DNA of 64,000 nucleotides from Arthrobacter burdickii (GCF_030433645.1 NZ_JAROCG010000001.1:2356001-2420000); one strand, 5' to 3'. Numbered from the stretch's first letter, positions 25,606-38,027 are shown. Notes: generated by a model not told the origin, from the sequence alone. Made by a program: numbers and translations.

Positions 25606-26232
25606 GTGGCTAACAACACACGTGCCCGCCGGAAGGTCCGCATCTCGCGTGCCCTCGGCATCGCTCTGACCCCCAAGGCAGAGAAGTACCTCGAGCGTCG
25701 GCCCTACGCGCCGGGCCAGCACGGCCGTGCGCGTCGCAAGCAGGACAGCGACTACGCCGTACGCCTGCGCGAAAAGCAGCGTCTGCGCGCCCAGTACGGT
25801 ATCCGCGAAGCACAGATGACCCGTGTCTTCGAGGAAGCCCGCCGTACCGCAGGCCTGACCGGTGAGAACCTGATCGAACTGCTCGAGATGCGTCTCGACG
25901 CCCTCGTGCTCCGTTCGGGCTTCGCCCGCACGATCGCCCAGGCCCGCCAGCTCGTCGTGCACCGTCACATCATGGTCGACGGCGCCCGCGTGGACCGCCC
26001 GTCGTTCCGCGTGGCCGAAGGCCAGCTCATCCACGTCCACAGCCGCAGCGAGACCATGGTCCCGCTCCAGGTTGCTGCCGCTGGTGCGCACCGCGACGTC
26101 CTCCCCGCCGTTCCCGGCTACCTGGACGTCCAGCTCGACAAGCTCCAGGCGCGCCTCGTGCGTCGCCCGAAGCGCTCCGAGGTCCCCGTGACCTGCGAAG
26201 AGCAGCTCGTCGTCGAGTACTACGCACGCTAG
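25606..26232 (+). CDS. rpsD: 30S ribosomal protein S4
   Basis: A 208-residue S4, a 16S rRNA primary binding protein. The basic N-terminus (ARRKVRISRALG), the APGQHGRARRK segment and the S4 RNA-binding domain (MRLDALVLRSGF to VDRPSFRV) are clear. The zinc-type cysteines of some S4 proteins are absent, as in other C-minus forms. GTG start with GAAAGG five bases upstream. Stands alone with a terminator, not in the rpoA operon. Confidence 0.98.
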   Translation: MANNTRARRKVRISRALGIALTPKAEKYLERRPYAPGQHGRARRKQDSDYAVRLREKQRLRAQYGIREAQMTRVFEEARRTAGLTGENLIELLEMRLDALVLRSGFARTIAQARQLVVHRHIMVDGARVDRPSFRVAEGQLIHVHSRSETMVPLQVAAAGAHRDVLPAVPGYLDVQLDKLQARLVRRPKRSEVPVTCEEQLVVEYYAR

Positions 26233-26280
26233 TCGCGCAGGCTGACCGTATCCGGCAGCCTCGAGCGAGAAGTGCAGACC

Positions 26281-26310
26281 AAGAGCCCGCGGCACACGCC
26301 GCGGGCTCTT
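26281..26310 (+). terminator. Terminator after rpsD
   Basis: A 13-bp perfect stem (AAGAGCCCGCGGC with complement) and a four-base loop, 48 bp past the rpsD stop, followed by CGTTCTG. Confidence 0.9.
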
Positions 26311-26388
26311 CGTTCTGTAAGGTACTAGGAGCAAGAATTCCCATGCCCGCCCGAGAGGCGGTGCACCCCTGCGTAAAGGAGACCGCCC

Positions 26389-26763
26389 ATGTCAGGTGGA
26401 GATATTGCGGGCCTGATAGCTGCTGGCGTGTTCGCCGTCCTGGTCCTGCTGCTGGCCGTGCCGATCTGGAAGCTCGGCCGCGTGTTCGACGAGCTGCGCA
26501 AGGCCATCCGCACCGTCACCGACGAGACGACCCCGCTGATCGAGGAGGTCACCAGCACGGTGAGCACCACCCACCAGCAGCTCAGGACCGTCGACGGCAT
26601 CACGTCGAACGTCTCCGACGCGTCGGCCAACATCTCCGCCCTGTCGTCGCTCGTCGCCGCCACGATCGGCTCTCCGCTCATCAAGGTGTCGGCGTTCTCG
26701 TACGGTGTCCGCTCGGCCCTCGCGGGCCGGAAGTCGCCTGCGCGCCGTCGGCGCAGCCGCTAG
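26389..26763 (+). CDS. DUF948 domain membrane-anchored protein
   Basis: A 124-residue protein with one N-terminal membrane helix (residues 6-27, GLIAAGVFAVLVLLLAV) and a coiled-coil-like helix rich in T, E and D (about 35-85), then a basic tail (RRRRSR). This matches DUF948 proteins, found next to alaS in many Gram-positives; function unknown, sometimes likened to methyl-accepting or general stress proteins. AAGGAG stands before the ATG. A -10-like TAAGGT at 26318-26323 may drive it with the next gene and alaS. Confidence 0.85.
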   Translation: MSGGDIAGLIAAGVFAVLVLLLAVPIWKLGRVFDELRKAIRTVTDETTPLIEEVTSTVSTTHQQLRTVDGITSNVSDASANISALSSLVAATIGSPLIKVSAFSYGVRSALAGRKSPARRRRSR

Positions 26764-26787
26764 TCCCCCACCGAACCGGAGAGAACG

Positions 26788-27063
26788 ATGATCAGAAGAG
26801 CCTTCTGGCTGGCAGCCGGCATCACGATCGGCGTCGTCGCCGTACGCAAGGTATCCCAGGCCAGATCGAACCTCGGGCCCGAGGGCCTGAACCGCGCCGT
26901 CGGGCAGATCAGTGACAGCATCGCGGACTTCGCGGACACGCTGCGCACAGCGATGGCCGAGCGCGAGGGTGACCTCCGCGCCGCGCTCGGTGTCGACGCT
27001 CCTGCCGCGTCCGACGCCGGTACCGCCGACGCGCTGCCCACCCCGCGCCGCGCCATCCGCTAG
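26788..27063 (+). CDS. DUF6167 family small membrane protein
   Basis: A 91-residue protein: one membrane helix (residues 5-20), an amphipathic helix (AVGQISDSIADFADTLRTAMAE) and an Ala-rich tail. It matches the small family that sits between DUF948 and alaS in actinobacteria (DUF6167). GGAG is 7 bp before the ATG and the upstream stop is 24 bp away, so it belongs to the same transcript. No function known. Confidence 0.75.
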   Translation: MIRRAFWLAAGITIGVVAVRKVSQARSNLGPEGLNRAVGQISDSIADFADTLRTAMAEREGDLRAALGVDAPAASDAGTADALPTPRRAIR

Positions 27064-27206
27064 GACGGCCCGCAGCTCCTGCCCCGCACGCCGCCCAGCG
27101 CGACGTGTCCTGACCGCGCCGTGTCCTGGCCGCGGCCCAGCTTTCCGCAGCACGGGCTTGCCGATGCTCCCGCTCGCCGCGTCCCGACCACCAGAAGGAT
27201 TGCCCC

Positions 27207-29885
27207 ATGAAGTCCCACGAGATCGCCAGCCGCTGGCTGAGCTACTTCGAGAAGAACGGGCACACCGTCGTGCCCTCGGCGTCGCTGATTTCCTCCGACC
27301 CGTCGCTCCTGTTCACCGTCGCCGGCATGGTGCCGTTCATCCCCTATCTCACGGCGCGCGAAGAGGCTCCCTACAGCCGGGCGACGAGCGTCCAGAAGTG
27401 CATCCGCACCGGTGACATCGAGGAGGTCGGCAAGACCGCCCGCCACGGCACCTTCTTCCAGATGTGCGGCAACTTCTCGTTCGGCGACTACTTCAAGGCC
27501 GACGCCATCCGTCTCGCCTGGCAGCTGCTGACCAGCGACGTGGCCGACGGCGGCTTCGGGCTGCCGGCGGAGAAGCTCTGGATCACGGTCTACCACGAGG
27601 ACGAGGAAGCGCTGGCGATCTGGCGTGACAGCATCGGCGTCCCCGCCGGACGCATCCAGAAGATGGGCAAGAAGGACAACTACTGGTCCACCGGCCAGCC
27701 CGGCCCCGCCGGGCCCTGCTCCGAGATCTTCTATGACCGCGGACCCGAGTACGGCGTCGACGGCGGGCCCGAGGCGGACGACACCCGCTACGTGGAGATC
27801 TGGAACCTCGTCTTCATGCAGTACCAGCGCGGCGAAGGCACCGGCAAGGACGACTTCGAGATCCTCGGCGAACTGCCGAAGAAGAACATCGACACGGGGC
27901 TGGGCCTCGAACGCCTCGCGATGATCCTGCAGGGCGTCGAGAACATGTACGAGACGGATCAGGTGCGCCCCGTGCTCGACCGGGCTGCCGCACTCAGCGG
28001 CAGGACCTACACGAGCGCGGAATCGCCCGACGACCCGCACCACACGGACGACGTCCGCATGCGCGTGGTGGCCGACCACATCCGGTCCTCCCTCATGCTC
28101 ATCGCCGACGGCGTCACGCCCTCCAACGAGGGCCGCGGCTATGTGCTGCGCCGCCTGATCCGCCGTGCCGTCCGGGCCATGCGCCTCCTCGGTGTCGAGA
28201 AGGCGTGCCTGCCCGAGCTCCTCCCGGCGTCCCGGGACGCGATGAAGGGCGTCTACCCCGAGGTCGAGAAGGACTTCGAGCGGATCAGCCGCATCGCCTA
28301 CGCCGAGGAGAAGGCGTTCCTGCGGACCATCGCCTCCGGCACGGCACGGCTGGAGGAAGCGGTCCGTGAGTCCCTGTCCGAGCAGCGCCCGCTGTCCGGA
28401 CAGGATGCCTTCACACTGCACGACACGTACGGCTTCCCGATCGACCTGACGCTCGAGATGGCGGAGGAGGCCGGCCTGGCGGTCGACGCCGACGGCTTCC
28501 GCTCGCTCATGCTCGAGCAGCGCCAGCGGGCCCAGGCGGACGCCCGCGGCAAGAAGGCCGGGCACGCCGACCTCTCCGTGTTCAACGAGCTGCTCGGACG
28601 CGGCCAGACGGTCTTCACCGGCTACGACGAGCTGACGTCCGAAGCGACCATCATCGGCGTGCTCGACAAGGGCGCGTCGGTCCCGAGTGCACTCCAGGGC
28701 GACGAGATCGAGCTCGTCCTCGACCAGACCCCGTTCTACGCGGAGGCGGGCGGCCAGGCGGCCGACGTCGGGCTGATCACGGGGAACGGCTTCGTCGTCG
28801 AGGTCCTGGACGTCCAGCGGCCCGTCAAGGGCCTCAGCGTGCACCGCGCCGTCGTGCGGGAGGGCGAGGTCGCCCAGGGCGCGACGGTCACGGCCTCCGT
28901 CGACCGCCAGCGCCGCCACGCGGGGGAGCAGGCGCACTCCGGCACGCATATCGTCCACGCGGCCCTGCACGAGATCCTCGGTCCCGAGGCGCTGCAGCGC
29001 GGCTCGTTCAACAAGGCGGGCTACCTGCGCTTCGACTTCTCGTGGGGCGAGGGCATCAGTGCCGCGGCCCGGTCCGAGATCGAGGAGGTCTCGAACATCG
29101 CGATCCGCAACAACTACGAGGTCGAGACCAAGATCATGTCCCTGGCGGATGCCAAGGCGCTCGGCGCCACCGCCCTGTTCGGCGAGGCGTACGGGGAGAC
29201 CGTCCGCGTGGTCGAGATGAACGCCGACTTCTCCCGGGAACTCTGCGGAGGCACGCACGTGGCGTCGACGTCCCTCATCGGGAGCCTGACGCTCCTCGGC
29301 GAGCAGTCGGTCGGGTCCGGCAACCGGCGTGTCGAGGCCCTCGTCGGGCTCGACGCGTTCCGCCACCTGGCGGCAGAGCGTGCCCTCGTCTCCGAGCTCT
29401 CCGACATGCTGAAGGTGCCCTCGGCGCAGCTGCCGGAGCGCCTCTCGGCGACCCTGAACAAGCTGAAGGCGGCCGAGAAGGAACTCGACCGGCTCCGGAA
29501 GGAACAGCTGGCCGTCGCTGCAGGATCCCTCGTGGACACCGCGGTCGACGTCGACGGCGTCCGCCTCATCGCGCACGACGCCGGCGAGATCGGTGGCGCG
29601 GACGAACTGCGGACGCTCGTCCTCGATCTGCGCGGGCGCCTCGGGTCCGATGCCGCCGTCGTCGCTGCAACCGGTGTCTCCCAGGACCGTCCGCTCGTGC
29701 TCGTCGCCACGAACGAGGCCGCCCGGAGCGCCGGTGTCAAGGCAGGGGCGCTGGTGCGCACTGCGGCGAAGATCCTCGGTGGCGGCGGTGGAGGCAAGGA
29801 CGACGTCGCGCAGGGCGGCGGGTCCGACGCGTCCCGCATCCCCGAGGCGCTCTCGGCCATCCGCACCGCCGTAGCGGAGCGCTGA
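27207..29885 (+). CDS. alaS: Alanyl-tRNA synthetase
   Basis: An 892-residue class II synthetase. In order: catalytic domain (motif 1/2 region with FTVAGMVPF and FFQMCGNFSFGDYFK), tRNA-recognition helices, editing domain with zinc-site residues HSGTHIVHAALH and CGGTHV, and the C-terminal C-Ala domain starting near LNKLKAAEKE, ending in the glycine-rich LGGGGGGKDDVAQGGG segment. Complete. AAGGA precedes the ATG. Followed by ruvX after 7 bp. Confidence 0.98.
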   Translation: MKSHEIASRWLSYFEKNGHTVVPSASLISSDPSLLFTVAGMVPFIPYLTAREEAPYSRATSVQKCIRTGDIEEVGKTARHGTFFQMCGNFSFGDYFKADAIRLAWQLLTSDVADGGFGLPAEKLWITVYHEDEEALAIWRDSIGVPAGRIQKMGKKDNYWSTGQPGPAGPCSEIFYDRGPEYGVDGGPEADDTRYVEIWNLVFMQYQRGEGTGKDDFEILGELPKKNIDTGLGLERLAMILQGVENMYETDQVRPVLDRAAALSGRTYTSAESPDDPHHTDDVRMRVVADHIRSSLMLIADGVTPSNEGRGYVLRRLIRRAVRAMRLLGVEKACLPELLPASRDAMKGVYPEVEKDFERISRIAYAEEKAFLRTIASGTARLEEAVRESLSEQRPLSGQDAFTLHDTYGFPIDLTLEMAEEAGLAVDADGFRSLMLEQRQRAQADARGKKAGHADLSVFNELLGRGQTVFTGYDELTSEATIIGVLDKGASVPSALQGDEIELVLDQTPFYAEAGGQAADVGLITGNGFVVEVLDVQRPVKGLSVHRAVVREGEVAQGATVTASVDRQRRHAGEQAHSGTHIVHAALHEILGPEALQRGSFNKAGYLRFDFSWGEGISAAARSEIEEVSNIAIRNNYEVETKIMSLADAKALGATALFGEAYGETVRVVEMNADFSRELCGGTHVASTSLIGSLTLLGEQSVGSGNRRVEALVGLDAFRHLAAERALVSELSDMLKVPSAQLPERLSATLNKLKAAEKELDRLRKEQLAVAAGSLVDTAVDVDGVRLIAHDAGEIGGADELRTLVLDLRGRLGSDAAVVAATGVSQDRPLVLVATNEAARSAGVKAGALVRTAAKILGGGGGGKDDVAQGGGSDASRIPEALSAIRTAVAER

Positions 29886-29892
29886 CGCCTCC

Positions 29893-30510
29893 GTGGGAGA
29901 CGACGGTTCCGGAGCGGCGTCCGGCACGCAGGACGCCGCTCCCTACCCCTTCGGCCCGAAGCTCGGCGTCGACGTGGGCCAGGTCCGGGTCGGCCTCGCG
30001 GGATGTGACAGGGACGGACTGCTGGCGACGCCGATCCGCACGCTGAAGCGCGACGCGCGGAAGAACTACGACATCCGGATCCTCGTGCGGGAGGCCGTCG
30101 AGCGGGGCGTCGTGGAGATCTTCGTGGGACTTCCCCGGAACCTCAGCGGCCGCGAGGGGGCATCCGCCGAGATGGCAAGGACCTATGCGAAACTCGTCGT
30201 CGAGGAACTTAACCGACAGTCCCTCGTGGTCCCGGTACGCTTGGTGGATGAGCGGCTGAGTACGGTGTCGGCCCACCGCTCGCTTCATGCCGCTGGTCTG
30301 AGTAGCCGTGAGCATCGTAAGGTAGTGGATCAAGTGGCTGCTGTCGAAATACTCCAGCACGCCATCGATATGCAACGTTCACGTGGACGGGACGTGGGGG
30401 ATCCGGTTCCTGCGCGTGACGCAGCGGGCATCCAGGGCCCGCTGCTGACCCCTACAGAGGAGCCAGTTATCAAGGACATTTCGCCGAGCAGGAGGGATGC
30501 GGAGTCGTGA
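29893..30510 (+). CDS. ruvX: RuvX/YqgF family Holliday-junction resolvase-like protein
   Basis: A 205-residue RNase H-fold protein. The first catalytic aspartate is in LGVDVGQVRVG, followed by FVGLPRNLSG and the RLVDERLST motif. In E. coli YqgF processes pre-16S rRNA; in mycobacteria RuvX resolves junctions, so either role is possible. The C-terminal ~45 residues past the domain are an unusual extension. GTG start; overlaps mltG by four bases (GTGA). Confidence 0.93.
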   Translation: MGDDGSGAASGTQDAAPYPFGPKLGVDVGQVRVGLAGCDRDGLLATPIRTLKRDARKNYDIRILVREAVERGVVEIFVGLPRNLSGREGASAEMARTYAKLVVEELNRQSLVVPVRLVDERLSTVSAHRSLHAAGLSSREHRKVVDQVAAVEILQHAIDMQRSRGRDVGDPVPARDAAGIQGPLLTPTEEPVIKDISPSRRDAES

Positions 30511-31727
30511 ACGACGGTAGCCGCAATTCCACTGCATCGCAGGACCCTAGCGACGTCGACGCGTACTACGAGGATGACGGCTACGCGCATCCCGAGCCCG
30601 TCGAGGAATTCTTCGCAGCGCAGGACACCCCCGCACGGACGGCGCAGCGCCCCTCCAAGGCCAGGCAGCGCCGGCGACGCCGCCGTACCGTCGTCGTGCT
30701 CGTCGTCCTGCTGCTGTTCGCCGGTATGGTCTTCGGCGTCGCGCTGATGCTGCGCGACATGCTCGGCCTCAACAAGGTGACCGACTACCCCGGTCCCGGC
30801 GGCGAGGAGACCGTGTTCACGGTGCCCGAGGGAGCCGGCGCCCTGGCGATCGGCACCGGCCTCGAGAGTGCCGATATCGTCGCCGACTCCGCCACGTTCA
30901 TCACGGCGCTGTCCGCGATCTCCGAAGGACGAGAGGTCCAGCCCGGCGAGTACGAGATGCGCCTGCAGATGCCGGCGGCCGACGCCGCCGAGGCGCTGCT
31001 CGGGGCCGACCCGTCGCTCGTCTCGTACGCCGCCGTCGCCCGCGACCTCCGGCAGGGCGAGGTCTTCGACATCCTCAGCGAGTCCACCGGCATTCCGCGC
31101 GCGGAGTTCGACGCCCTCGCGAAAGATCCCACGCAGTTCGGCCTCCCGTCGCAGGCGCTGTCGCTCGAGGGGTACCTCCACCCGGGCGAGTACCGCTTCG
31201 ACGTCGAGGCGACGGCCCCGCAGATCATCGAGGAGATGGTCAAGGCCACGACCGACCGCCTCGCCGAGGACGGCGTCACGGATCCGGCCAAGCAGTACGA
31301 GATCCTGACGATCGCCAGTATCGTCCAGGCCGAGGCCGGCGAGGGCGACTACGCCACGGTGGCCGGCGCGATCAACAACCGGCTCACGCCCGGCAACACC
31401 GAGACCAGCGGCCTCCTGCAGTCCGACGCGACCGTCGCGTACGGCCTGGGGAAGCGCACCTACCAGCTCAGCGAGGAAGAGAAGGCGGACGCGTCGAACC
31501 CGTACAACACCTTCGCGAATCCCGGTCTCCCGAAGGGTCCCATCGGCTCCCCGAGCGACGAGGCGATCGACGCGACGGTCAACCCGGCGGACGTCCCGTT
31601 CTACTTCTGGGTGACGGTGAACCTCGACACGGCGGAGACCAAGTTCTCCGAGACGTATGCGGAGCACCTGGGCTACGTCGCCGAGTACGACGCATGGTGT
31701 GCCGACCACCCCGGACGGTGCGATTAG
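30507..31727 (+). CDS. mltG: Endolytic transglycosylase MltG
   Basis: A 406-residue inner-membrane lytic transglycosylase that cuts nascent peptidoglycan. An acidic cytoplasmic N-terminus (1-50), basic stretch and one membrane helix (about 61-82) lead into a LysM-like part and the YceG catalytic domain. The catalytic glutamate is E276 in SIVQAEAG; the LQSDATVAYGLG and NPYNTF segments are family hallmarks. Followed directly by aroE with no gap. Confidence 0.95.
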   Translation: MNDGSRNSTASQDPSDVDAYYEDDGYAHPEPVEEFFAAQDTPARTAQRPSKARQRRRRRRTVVVLVVLLLFAGMVFGVALMLRDMLGLNKVTDYPGPGGEETVFTVPEGAGALAIGTGLESADIVADSATFITALSAISEGREVQPGEYEMRLQMPAADAAEALLGADPSLVSYAAVARDLRQGEVFDILSESTGIPRAEFDALAKDPTQFGLPSQALSLEGYLHPGEYRFDVEATAPQIIEEMVKATTDRLAEDGVTDPAKQYEILTIASIVQAEAGEGDYATVAGAINNRLTPGNTETSGLLQSDATVAYGLGKRTYQLSEEEKADASNPYNTFANPGLPKGPIGSPSDEAIDATVNPADVPFYFWVTVNLDTAETKFSETYAEHLGYVAEYDAWCADHPGRCD

Positions 31728-32600
31728 GTGCATCCGGAGGTATCGGCCCGGACTCTCCGGGCCGCCGTGATCGGTTCGCCGATCGGACACTCGAAGTCGC
31801 CGCTGCTGCACGCCGCCGCCTACCGCGCCCTGGGCATCGCCTGTTCCTACACGGCGATCGACGTCGATGAGCTGTCCCTCGAGGAGTTCCTCGGCACCGT
31901 GCGGTCCGACGACGGCTGGCGCGGCCTGTCCGTCACCATGCCCCTGAAAGCCGGCACAGCACGGCTGACCGACACCACCACCGAGCTGGCGACCGCGCTG
32001 GGTGTCGTCAACACGGTCGTCGTCGACGGCGACGGAGACCACCGCGTGCTCACCGGGCACAATACGGACGTCGCCGGCGTGGCGCACGCCCTGGGCGGTG
32101 CCGGGGTGGGCACGCCCACCCGTCCCCTCATCATCGGCGGAGGAGGCACGGCCGCTGCCGCCGTCGCGGGACTGGCGCGCCTCGGCGCCTCGACCACGCG
32201 CGTCGTGGTGCGGCGCCCGGAGGCAGCCTCCGACCTCCTGCGGATCGGGGCGCTCCTCGGCATCGACGTCGAACTGCAAGCCTGGCCGCAGGTCGGTGCT
32301 GCGCTGCGCTCCGCGGACGTCGTCGTCTCCACGCTGCCGCCGCGCGCCGGGGACCCCCTCGCCGCCTCGCTCGACGACGGCTTCCGGACCGACGGCACGC
32401 TGCTCGACGTGGCCTACGACCCGTGGCCGAGCGCCCTGGCCGCCGCGTGGCAGCGCGCGGGCGGCAGGATCGTCCCCGGCCTCGACATGCTGCTCCACCA
32501 GGCCGTCGAGCAGGTCCGCCTGTTCTTCCCGGACGTGGTGCAGGACCCGGCGTCCGTCTTAAACGTGATGTGTGACGCAGTGGGGGCTCCCCGGCGCTGA
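31728..32600 (+). CDS. aroE: Shikimate 5-dehydrogenase
   Basis: A 290-residue NADP-dependent enzyme reducing 3-dehydroshikimate. Shikimate-binding [10 protein letters not shown], the catalytic lysine in MPLKAG, and GHNTDVAG aspartate are present; the NADP loop is [14 protein letters not shown] start immediately after the mltG stop. First of four shikimate genes in a row, giving aroE-aroC-aroK-aroB. Confidence 0.95.
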   Translation: MHPEVSARTLRAAVIGSPIGHSKSPLLHAAAYRALGIACSYTAIDVDELSLEEFLGTVRSDDGWRGLSVTMPLKAGTARLTDTTTELATALGVVNTVVVDGDGDHRVLTGHNTDVAGVAHALGGAGVGTPTRPLIIGGGGTAAAAVAGLARLGASTTRVVVRRPEAASDLLRIGALLGIDVELQAWPQVGAALRSADVVVSTLPPRAGDPLAASLDDGFRTDGTLLDVAYDPWPSALAAAWQRAGGRIVPGLDMLLHQAVEQVRLFFPDVVQDPASVLNVMCDAVGAPRR

Positions 32601-32632
32601 AGCCCGGTGCCCTGCATGGCAGTATGGAAACC

Positions 32633-33840
32633 ATGTTGCGTTGGTTGACGGCAGGAGAATCCCACGGTCCGGCCGTGGTCGGGATCATCGAGGGAATGCC
32701 CGCGGGTGTGGGCATCACGAGCAGCGATATCCAGGAGGCCCTGGCACGCCGGCGTCTCGGGTACGGACGCGGCGCCCGCATGAAGTTCGAGCAGGACTCC
32801 GTCCGCATCCTCGGCGGTGTCCGCCACGGCCTCACGCAGGGCGGTCCCGTCGCCATCGAGGTGGCGAACACCGAGTGGCCCAAGTGGGAGAAGATCATGT
32901 CCGCGGATCCCCTCGGCGAGGAGGACGCCGCGGAACTCGCCGTCTCCGCACGCAACGCCCCGCTCACGCGGCCCCGGCCCGGGCACGCCGACCTCACCGG
33001 CATGCAGAAGTACGGATTCGGCGAGGCCCGTCCCGTCCTCGAGCGTGCGAGTGCCCGCGAGACCGCCACCCGGGTGGCACTCGGCACCGTGGCCGCCAGG
33101 TTCCTCGAGGGCCTCGGCATCCGCCTGGTCAGCCACACGGTGTCCATCGCCACCGTGTCCGTGCCCGAGGATGCCCCGCTGCCCACGCCGAGCGACGTCA
33201 TCGCCCTCGACACCGACCCCCTGCGCTGCTTCCACCGGGACACCTCGGACGCGATGGTGGCCGAGGTGGACGCCGCCCACAAGGAGGGCGAGACCCTCGG
33301 CGGCGTCGTCGAGGTGGTCGCCTACGGCCTGCCGCCGGGACTCGGGAGCTACGTGCACTGGGACCGGCGCCTCGACTCACGGCTGGCGGCCGCCCTCATG
33401 GGAATCCAGGCCATCAAGGGTGTGGAGGTCGGTGACGGCTTCGAGACGGCGGCGCGCCGCGGCACCGCGGCACACGACGAGATCGTGCGAAACGACGACG
33501 GCAAGATCGTCCGTGCCAGCAACCGGGCAGGCGGCATCGAGGGCGGCATGAGCATCGGTGACGTCCTCCGCGTGCGCGCCGCGATGAAGCCCATCGCCAC
33601 GGTGCCGCGGGCCCTGCGCACCGTGGACGTGAGCACCGGCGCGTCCGCCCGGGCGCACCACCAGCGGTCGGACGTGTGCGCGGTACCTGCTGCCGGCGTC
33701 GTCGCCGAGGCCATGACGGCCCTGGTGCTGGCCGAGGCCGTCACCGAGAAGTTCGGCGGCGACTCCCTCGCGGAGACCGCCCGCAATCTGCGCAGCTACC
33801 TCGAGAACATCCCGGAGTTCCTGGACTCCGCCGGGGTCTG

Positions 33841-33841
<1 letters not shown>
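32633..33841 (+). CDS. aroC: Chorismate synthase
   Basis: A 402-residue FMN-dependent enzyme making chorismate from EPSP. It begins [12 protein letters not shown], the family's normal N-terminus, so I choose the ATG at 32633 rather than 32624. Signatures [20 protein letters not shown], and the [11 protein letters not shown] segment are present. Stop overlaps the aroK start (TGATG). Confidence 0.97.
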
Positions 33842-35512
<1,671 letters not shown>

Positions 35513-35534
35513 TCACCCCCCACGCTGCACAGGG

Positions 35535-35540
35535 TAGACT
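35535..35540 (+). promoter_or_regulatory. Likely -10 box of the efp-nusB transcript
   Basis: TAGACT fits TANNNT and stands 85 bp before the efp start, in the 112-bp gap after aroB. No good -35 is visible. Confidence 0.4.
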
Positions 35541-35624
35541 GGACCGTGGACTTTTAGCGCGCTTCCGCGTGCCCGCTGTGCCTCGGCCGGCCCATCCATC
35601 CGCGAAACCGACGAAAGTGAATCT

Positions 35625-36188
35625 GTGGCGACCACGAACGACATCAAGAACGGCACTGTGCTGAAGCTCGAAGGCAACCTCTGGAACGTCCTCGAATTCC
35701 AGCACGTCAAGCCTGGCAAGGGTGGAGCATTCGTCCGCACCAAGCTTCGCAACATCCTTTCCGGCAAGGTCGTCGACAAGACCTTCAACGCAGGCCTGAA
35801 GATCGAGACGGCCACCGTGGACCGCCGCGACTACCAGTACCTGTACAAGGACGGCGAGGACTTCGTCTTCATGGACACCTCGGACTACGACCAGATCACG
35901 GTGCCCGGCAAGACCGTCGGCAACGCGGCGAACTTCATGCTCGAGAGCCAGATGGCCACCATCGCCCTGCACGAGGGCTCGCCCCTGTACGTCGAGCTCC
36001 CCGCGTCCGTGACGCTGGAGATCACCTACACGGAGCCGGGCCTGCAGGGTGACCGCTCCACCGGCGGCACCAAGCCCGCCACGGTCGAGACCGGCCACGA
36101 GATCCAGGTGCCGCTGTTCCTCGGTACCGGCACCAAGGTCAAGGTCGACACCCGCACGGGCGAGTACCTGGGACGCGTCAACGAGTGA
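35625..36188 (+). CDS. efp: Elongation factor P
   Basis: A 187-residue EF-P with KOW-like, OB and C-terminal OB domains; relieves ribosome stalling at proline runs. The tip loop is VKPGKGGAF with K32 at the functional position. No EpmA/EpmB gene is in the window, so the modification state is unknown. GTG start; overlaps nusB by four bases. Confidence 0.98.
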   Translation: MATTNDIKNGTVLKLEGNLWNVLEFQHVKPGKGGAFVRTKLRNILSGKVVDKTFNAGLKIETATVDRRDYQYLYKDGEDFVFMDTSDYDQITVPGKTVGNAANFMLESQMATIALHEGSPLYVELPASVTLEITYTEPGLQGDRSTGGTKPATVETGHEIQVPLFLGTGTKVKVDTRTGEYLGRVNE

Positions 36189-36595
36189 GTGCACGCAGTA
36201 AGGCCCGTCGCCGGGCCCTGGACATCCTCTTCGAATCCGAGCAGCGCGGCATGCCGGCCCTCGAGGTCATCCGCGCCCGCCGCGAGAAGACGGACATGGT
36301 CATCGCCGACTACACGGTGGACATCGTGGAGGGCGTCCTGGAGCACCAGGAGCAGATCGACGAGTTCCTCAGCACCTACTCGCAGGGGTGGACGCTCGAC
36401 CGCATGCCCGCGGTCGACCTCATGATCCTGCGCATCGGCAGCTGGGAGCTCCTGTACAACGAGGACGTCCCCGACGGCGTCGCCGTCAGCGAGGCCGTGG
36501 AGCTGGCAAAGATCCTCTCCACCGACGAATCACCCAAGTTCGTCAACGGGCTCCTCGGCCGGCTCCAGCAGCTCAAGCCGACCCTGCTCGCGTAA
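36185..36595 (+). CDS. nusB: Transcription antitermination protein NusB
   Basis: A 136-residue all-helical NusB that binds boxA RNA with S10. It has the family's start ([15 protein letters not shown]) and end ([12 protein letters not shown]). GTG start coupled to efp. A 16-bp hairpin follows. Confidence 0.97.
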   Translation: MSARSKARRRALDILFESEQRGMPALEVIRARREKTDMVIADYTVDIVEGVLEHQEQIDEFLSTYSQGWTLDRMPAVDLMILRIGSWELLYNEDVPDGVAVSEAVELAKILSTDESPKFVNGLLGRLQQLKPTLLA

Positions 36596-36628
36596 GGCCC
36601 TGCAGGAACCAGTCCCGCAGCGCTCTCC

Positions 36629-36664
36629 AGAAGCTCCCGTCGTCCCTGGACGACGGGAGCTTCT
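36629..36664. terminator. Bidirectional terminator between nusB and the PrsW gene
   Basis: Arms AGAAGCTCCCGTCGTC and its perfect complement around a four-base loop, 34 bp past the nusB stop and facing the end of the convergent protease gene. Confidence 0.88.
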
Positions 36665-36737
36665 GTGCTCCCGGACCGCCTCCCCGCCCTGCAGGATGCA
36701 GGGACGGCGGAAGCCGGCGGAGTGGACGCCTCGCGGT

Positions 36738-38027
36738 TCAGCGTGCGGCCGAGGCCAGCTCGAAGATCCGTGCGCGGCGCTGCGTGGCTTCCTCGAGCAG
36801 GACGCGCTCCTGCCCGGCGTAGTCGGCGTCGCGCCGCCCGCCCAGCAGGCGCTGCCGCGTGTAGGCGATGCGCGCCCCGGTGCGGATGAATTCGCGCATG
36901 TCCTGCTTCGCCCCGACGGACTGCGCCCAGGCGAGCGCCTGTGAGCGCCCCGGGCGCGTCGCCAGCATCCTCACCTCCTCCGGCGTGAACCAGCCGGCGC
37001 GGGCGTAGTCGCCGAGGCGCGCCTCCGTCAGGCGCCGCTCGGACCGGCGAAGAACCACCACCGAGATCACGGCGACGATGAACAGCGGCACCTGGACCAC
37101 GAGGTAGAACAGGAGGAAGTTGTGGAACAGCACGAGGGTACCGCCGTTCCAGAGCATGTGCCCCGCCATCGCGGGGATCAGTCCGAGGACGAACGCCGTC
37201 AGGATACGGGCGTTGCCCCCTCCTCGGCTGAGTGCGAAGCCGAGGACGAACCCGAGGAGGGACGTGAACATGACGTGCGCGAAGGGGGAGAACAGGCCGC
37301 GCAGGATGAATACGCTGACCAGGGCGCCCGCGGTGCCGGACTCCCTGACGGCCGATCCGAAGTACAGGATGTTCTCGGTGAAGGCGAAGCCCGCCGCGAC
37401 CGTCCCCGCATAGACGATGCCGTCCACGGGGCCGTCGAAGTGGCTGCGGCGCGTGTAGACCAGGATGAGGACGCCGAGGCCCTTGGCGAACTCCTCGACG
37501 AGCGGCGCCTGCAGGACCGGGCCGATGACCTCCGGCGAGGTCGTCTCCAGCGCGGTCCCGAGGAGTTCCACGACGTAGGTGCCGAGCAGCAGGGCCACGA
37601 CGACCGAGGCGCCGGCGCCCCAGAGGAACGCGAACAGCAGGGCACCGCGGGGTTCGGGGTCCCACCTGTCGATCCAGCGCAGGCCGAGCAGGCAGATGCC
37701 GAGGGGCACGAGGGCGAGGATGCCGCAGAGCACGAACGCGGACGGACCCAGGGACAGCGAGAGCAGGAGGAGGACGCCTGCGACGACGAGGGCCGCGACG
37801 ATCACGAGCAGGACGTTCAGGACGCCGTGGCGGCGCGGCGGCGGCTGGTTCCAGACCGGCCGGAAGGGGTGCCCGCCGGTCGGGGTGGGGGCCGGACGGT
37901 GCTGCCGCACCGTGGTGTCGCCCCACCAGCCCGGGTGCGGGGAGAAGGAGGTGTCGTGGCGGCCGGAGCCCCGGGCCTCGTTCCACTGCGGGCCGCCTGC
38001 GCCCGCTCCGTGATTGTTGATCGCCAT
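36738..38027 (-). CDS. PrsW family intramembrane metalloprotease
   Basis: A 429-residue polytopic membrane protein. A Pro/Gly/His-rich cytoplasmic N-terminus (about 1-65) leads into roughly eight helices carrying the PrsW motifs: [28 protein letters not shown] and GHMLWN, whose Glu and His residues form the putative zinc site. A basic helical C-terminus follows. In Bacillus PrsW cleaves the anti-sigma factor RsiW; the substrate here is unknown. Divergent from pyrR with a shared 96-bp promoter region. Confidence 0.9.
   Translation of the reverse strand: MAINNHGAGAGGPQWNEARGSGRHDTSFSPHPGWWGDTTVRQHRPAPTPTGGHPFRPVWNQPPPRRHGVLNVLLVIVAALVVAGVLLLLSLSLGPSAFVLCGILALVPLGICLLGLRWIDRWDPEPRGALLFAFLWGAGASVVVALLLGTYVVELLGTALETTSPEVIGPVLQAPLVEEFAKGLGVLILVYTRRSHFDGPVDGIVYAGTVAAGFAFTENILYFGSAVRESGTAGALVSVFILRGLFSPFAHVMFTSLLGFVLGFALSRGGGNARILTAFVLGLIPAMAGHMLWNGGTLVLFHNFLLFYLVVQVPLFIVAVISVVVLRRSERRLTEARLGDYARAGWFTPEEVRMLATRPGRSQALAWAQSVGAKQDMREFIRTGARIAYTRQRLLGGRRDADYAGQERVLLEEATQRRARIFELASAAR

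Noticed and set aside
27060-29927. A 955-codon minus-strand frame
   Set aside because: Antisense shadow of alaS with the same low-complexity composition.
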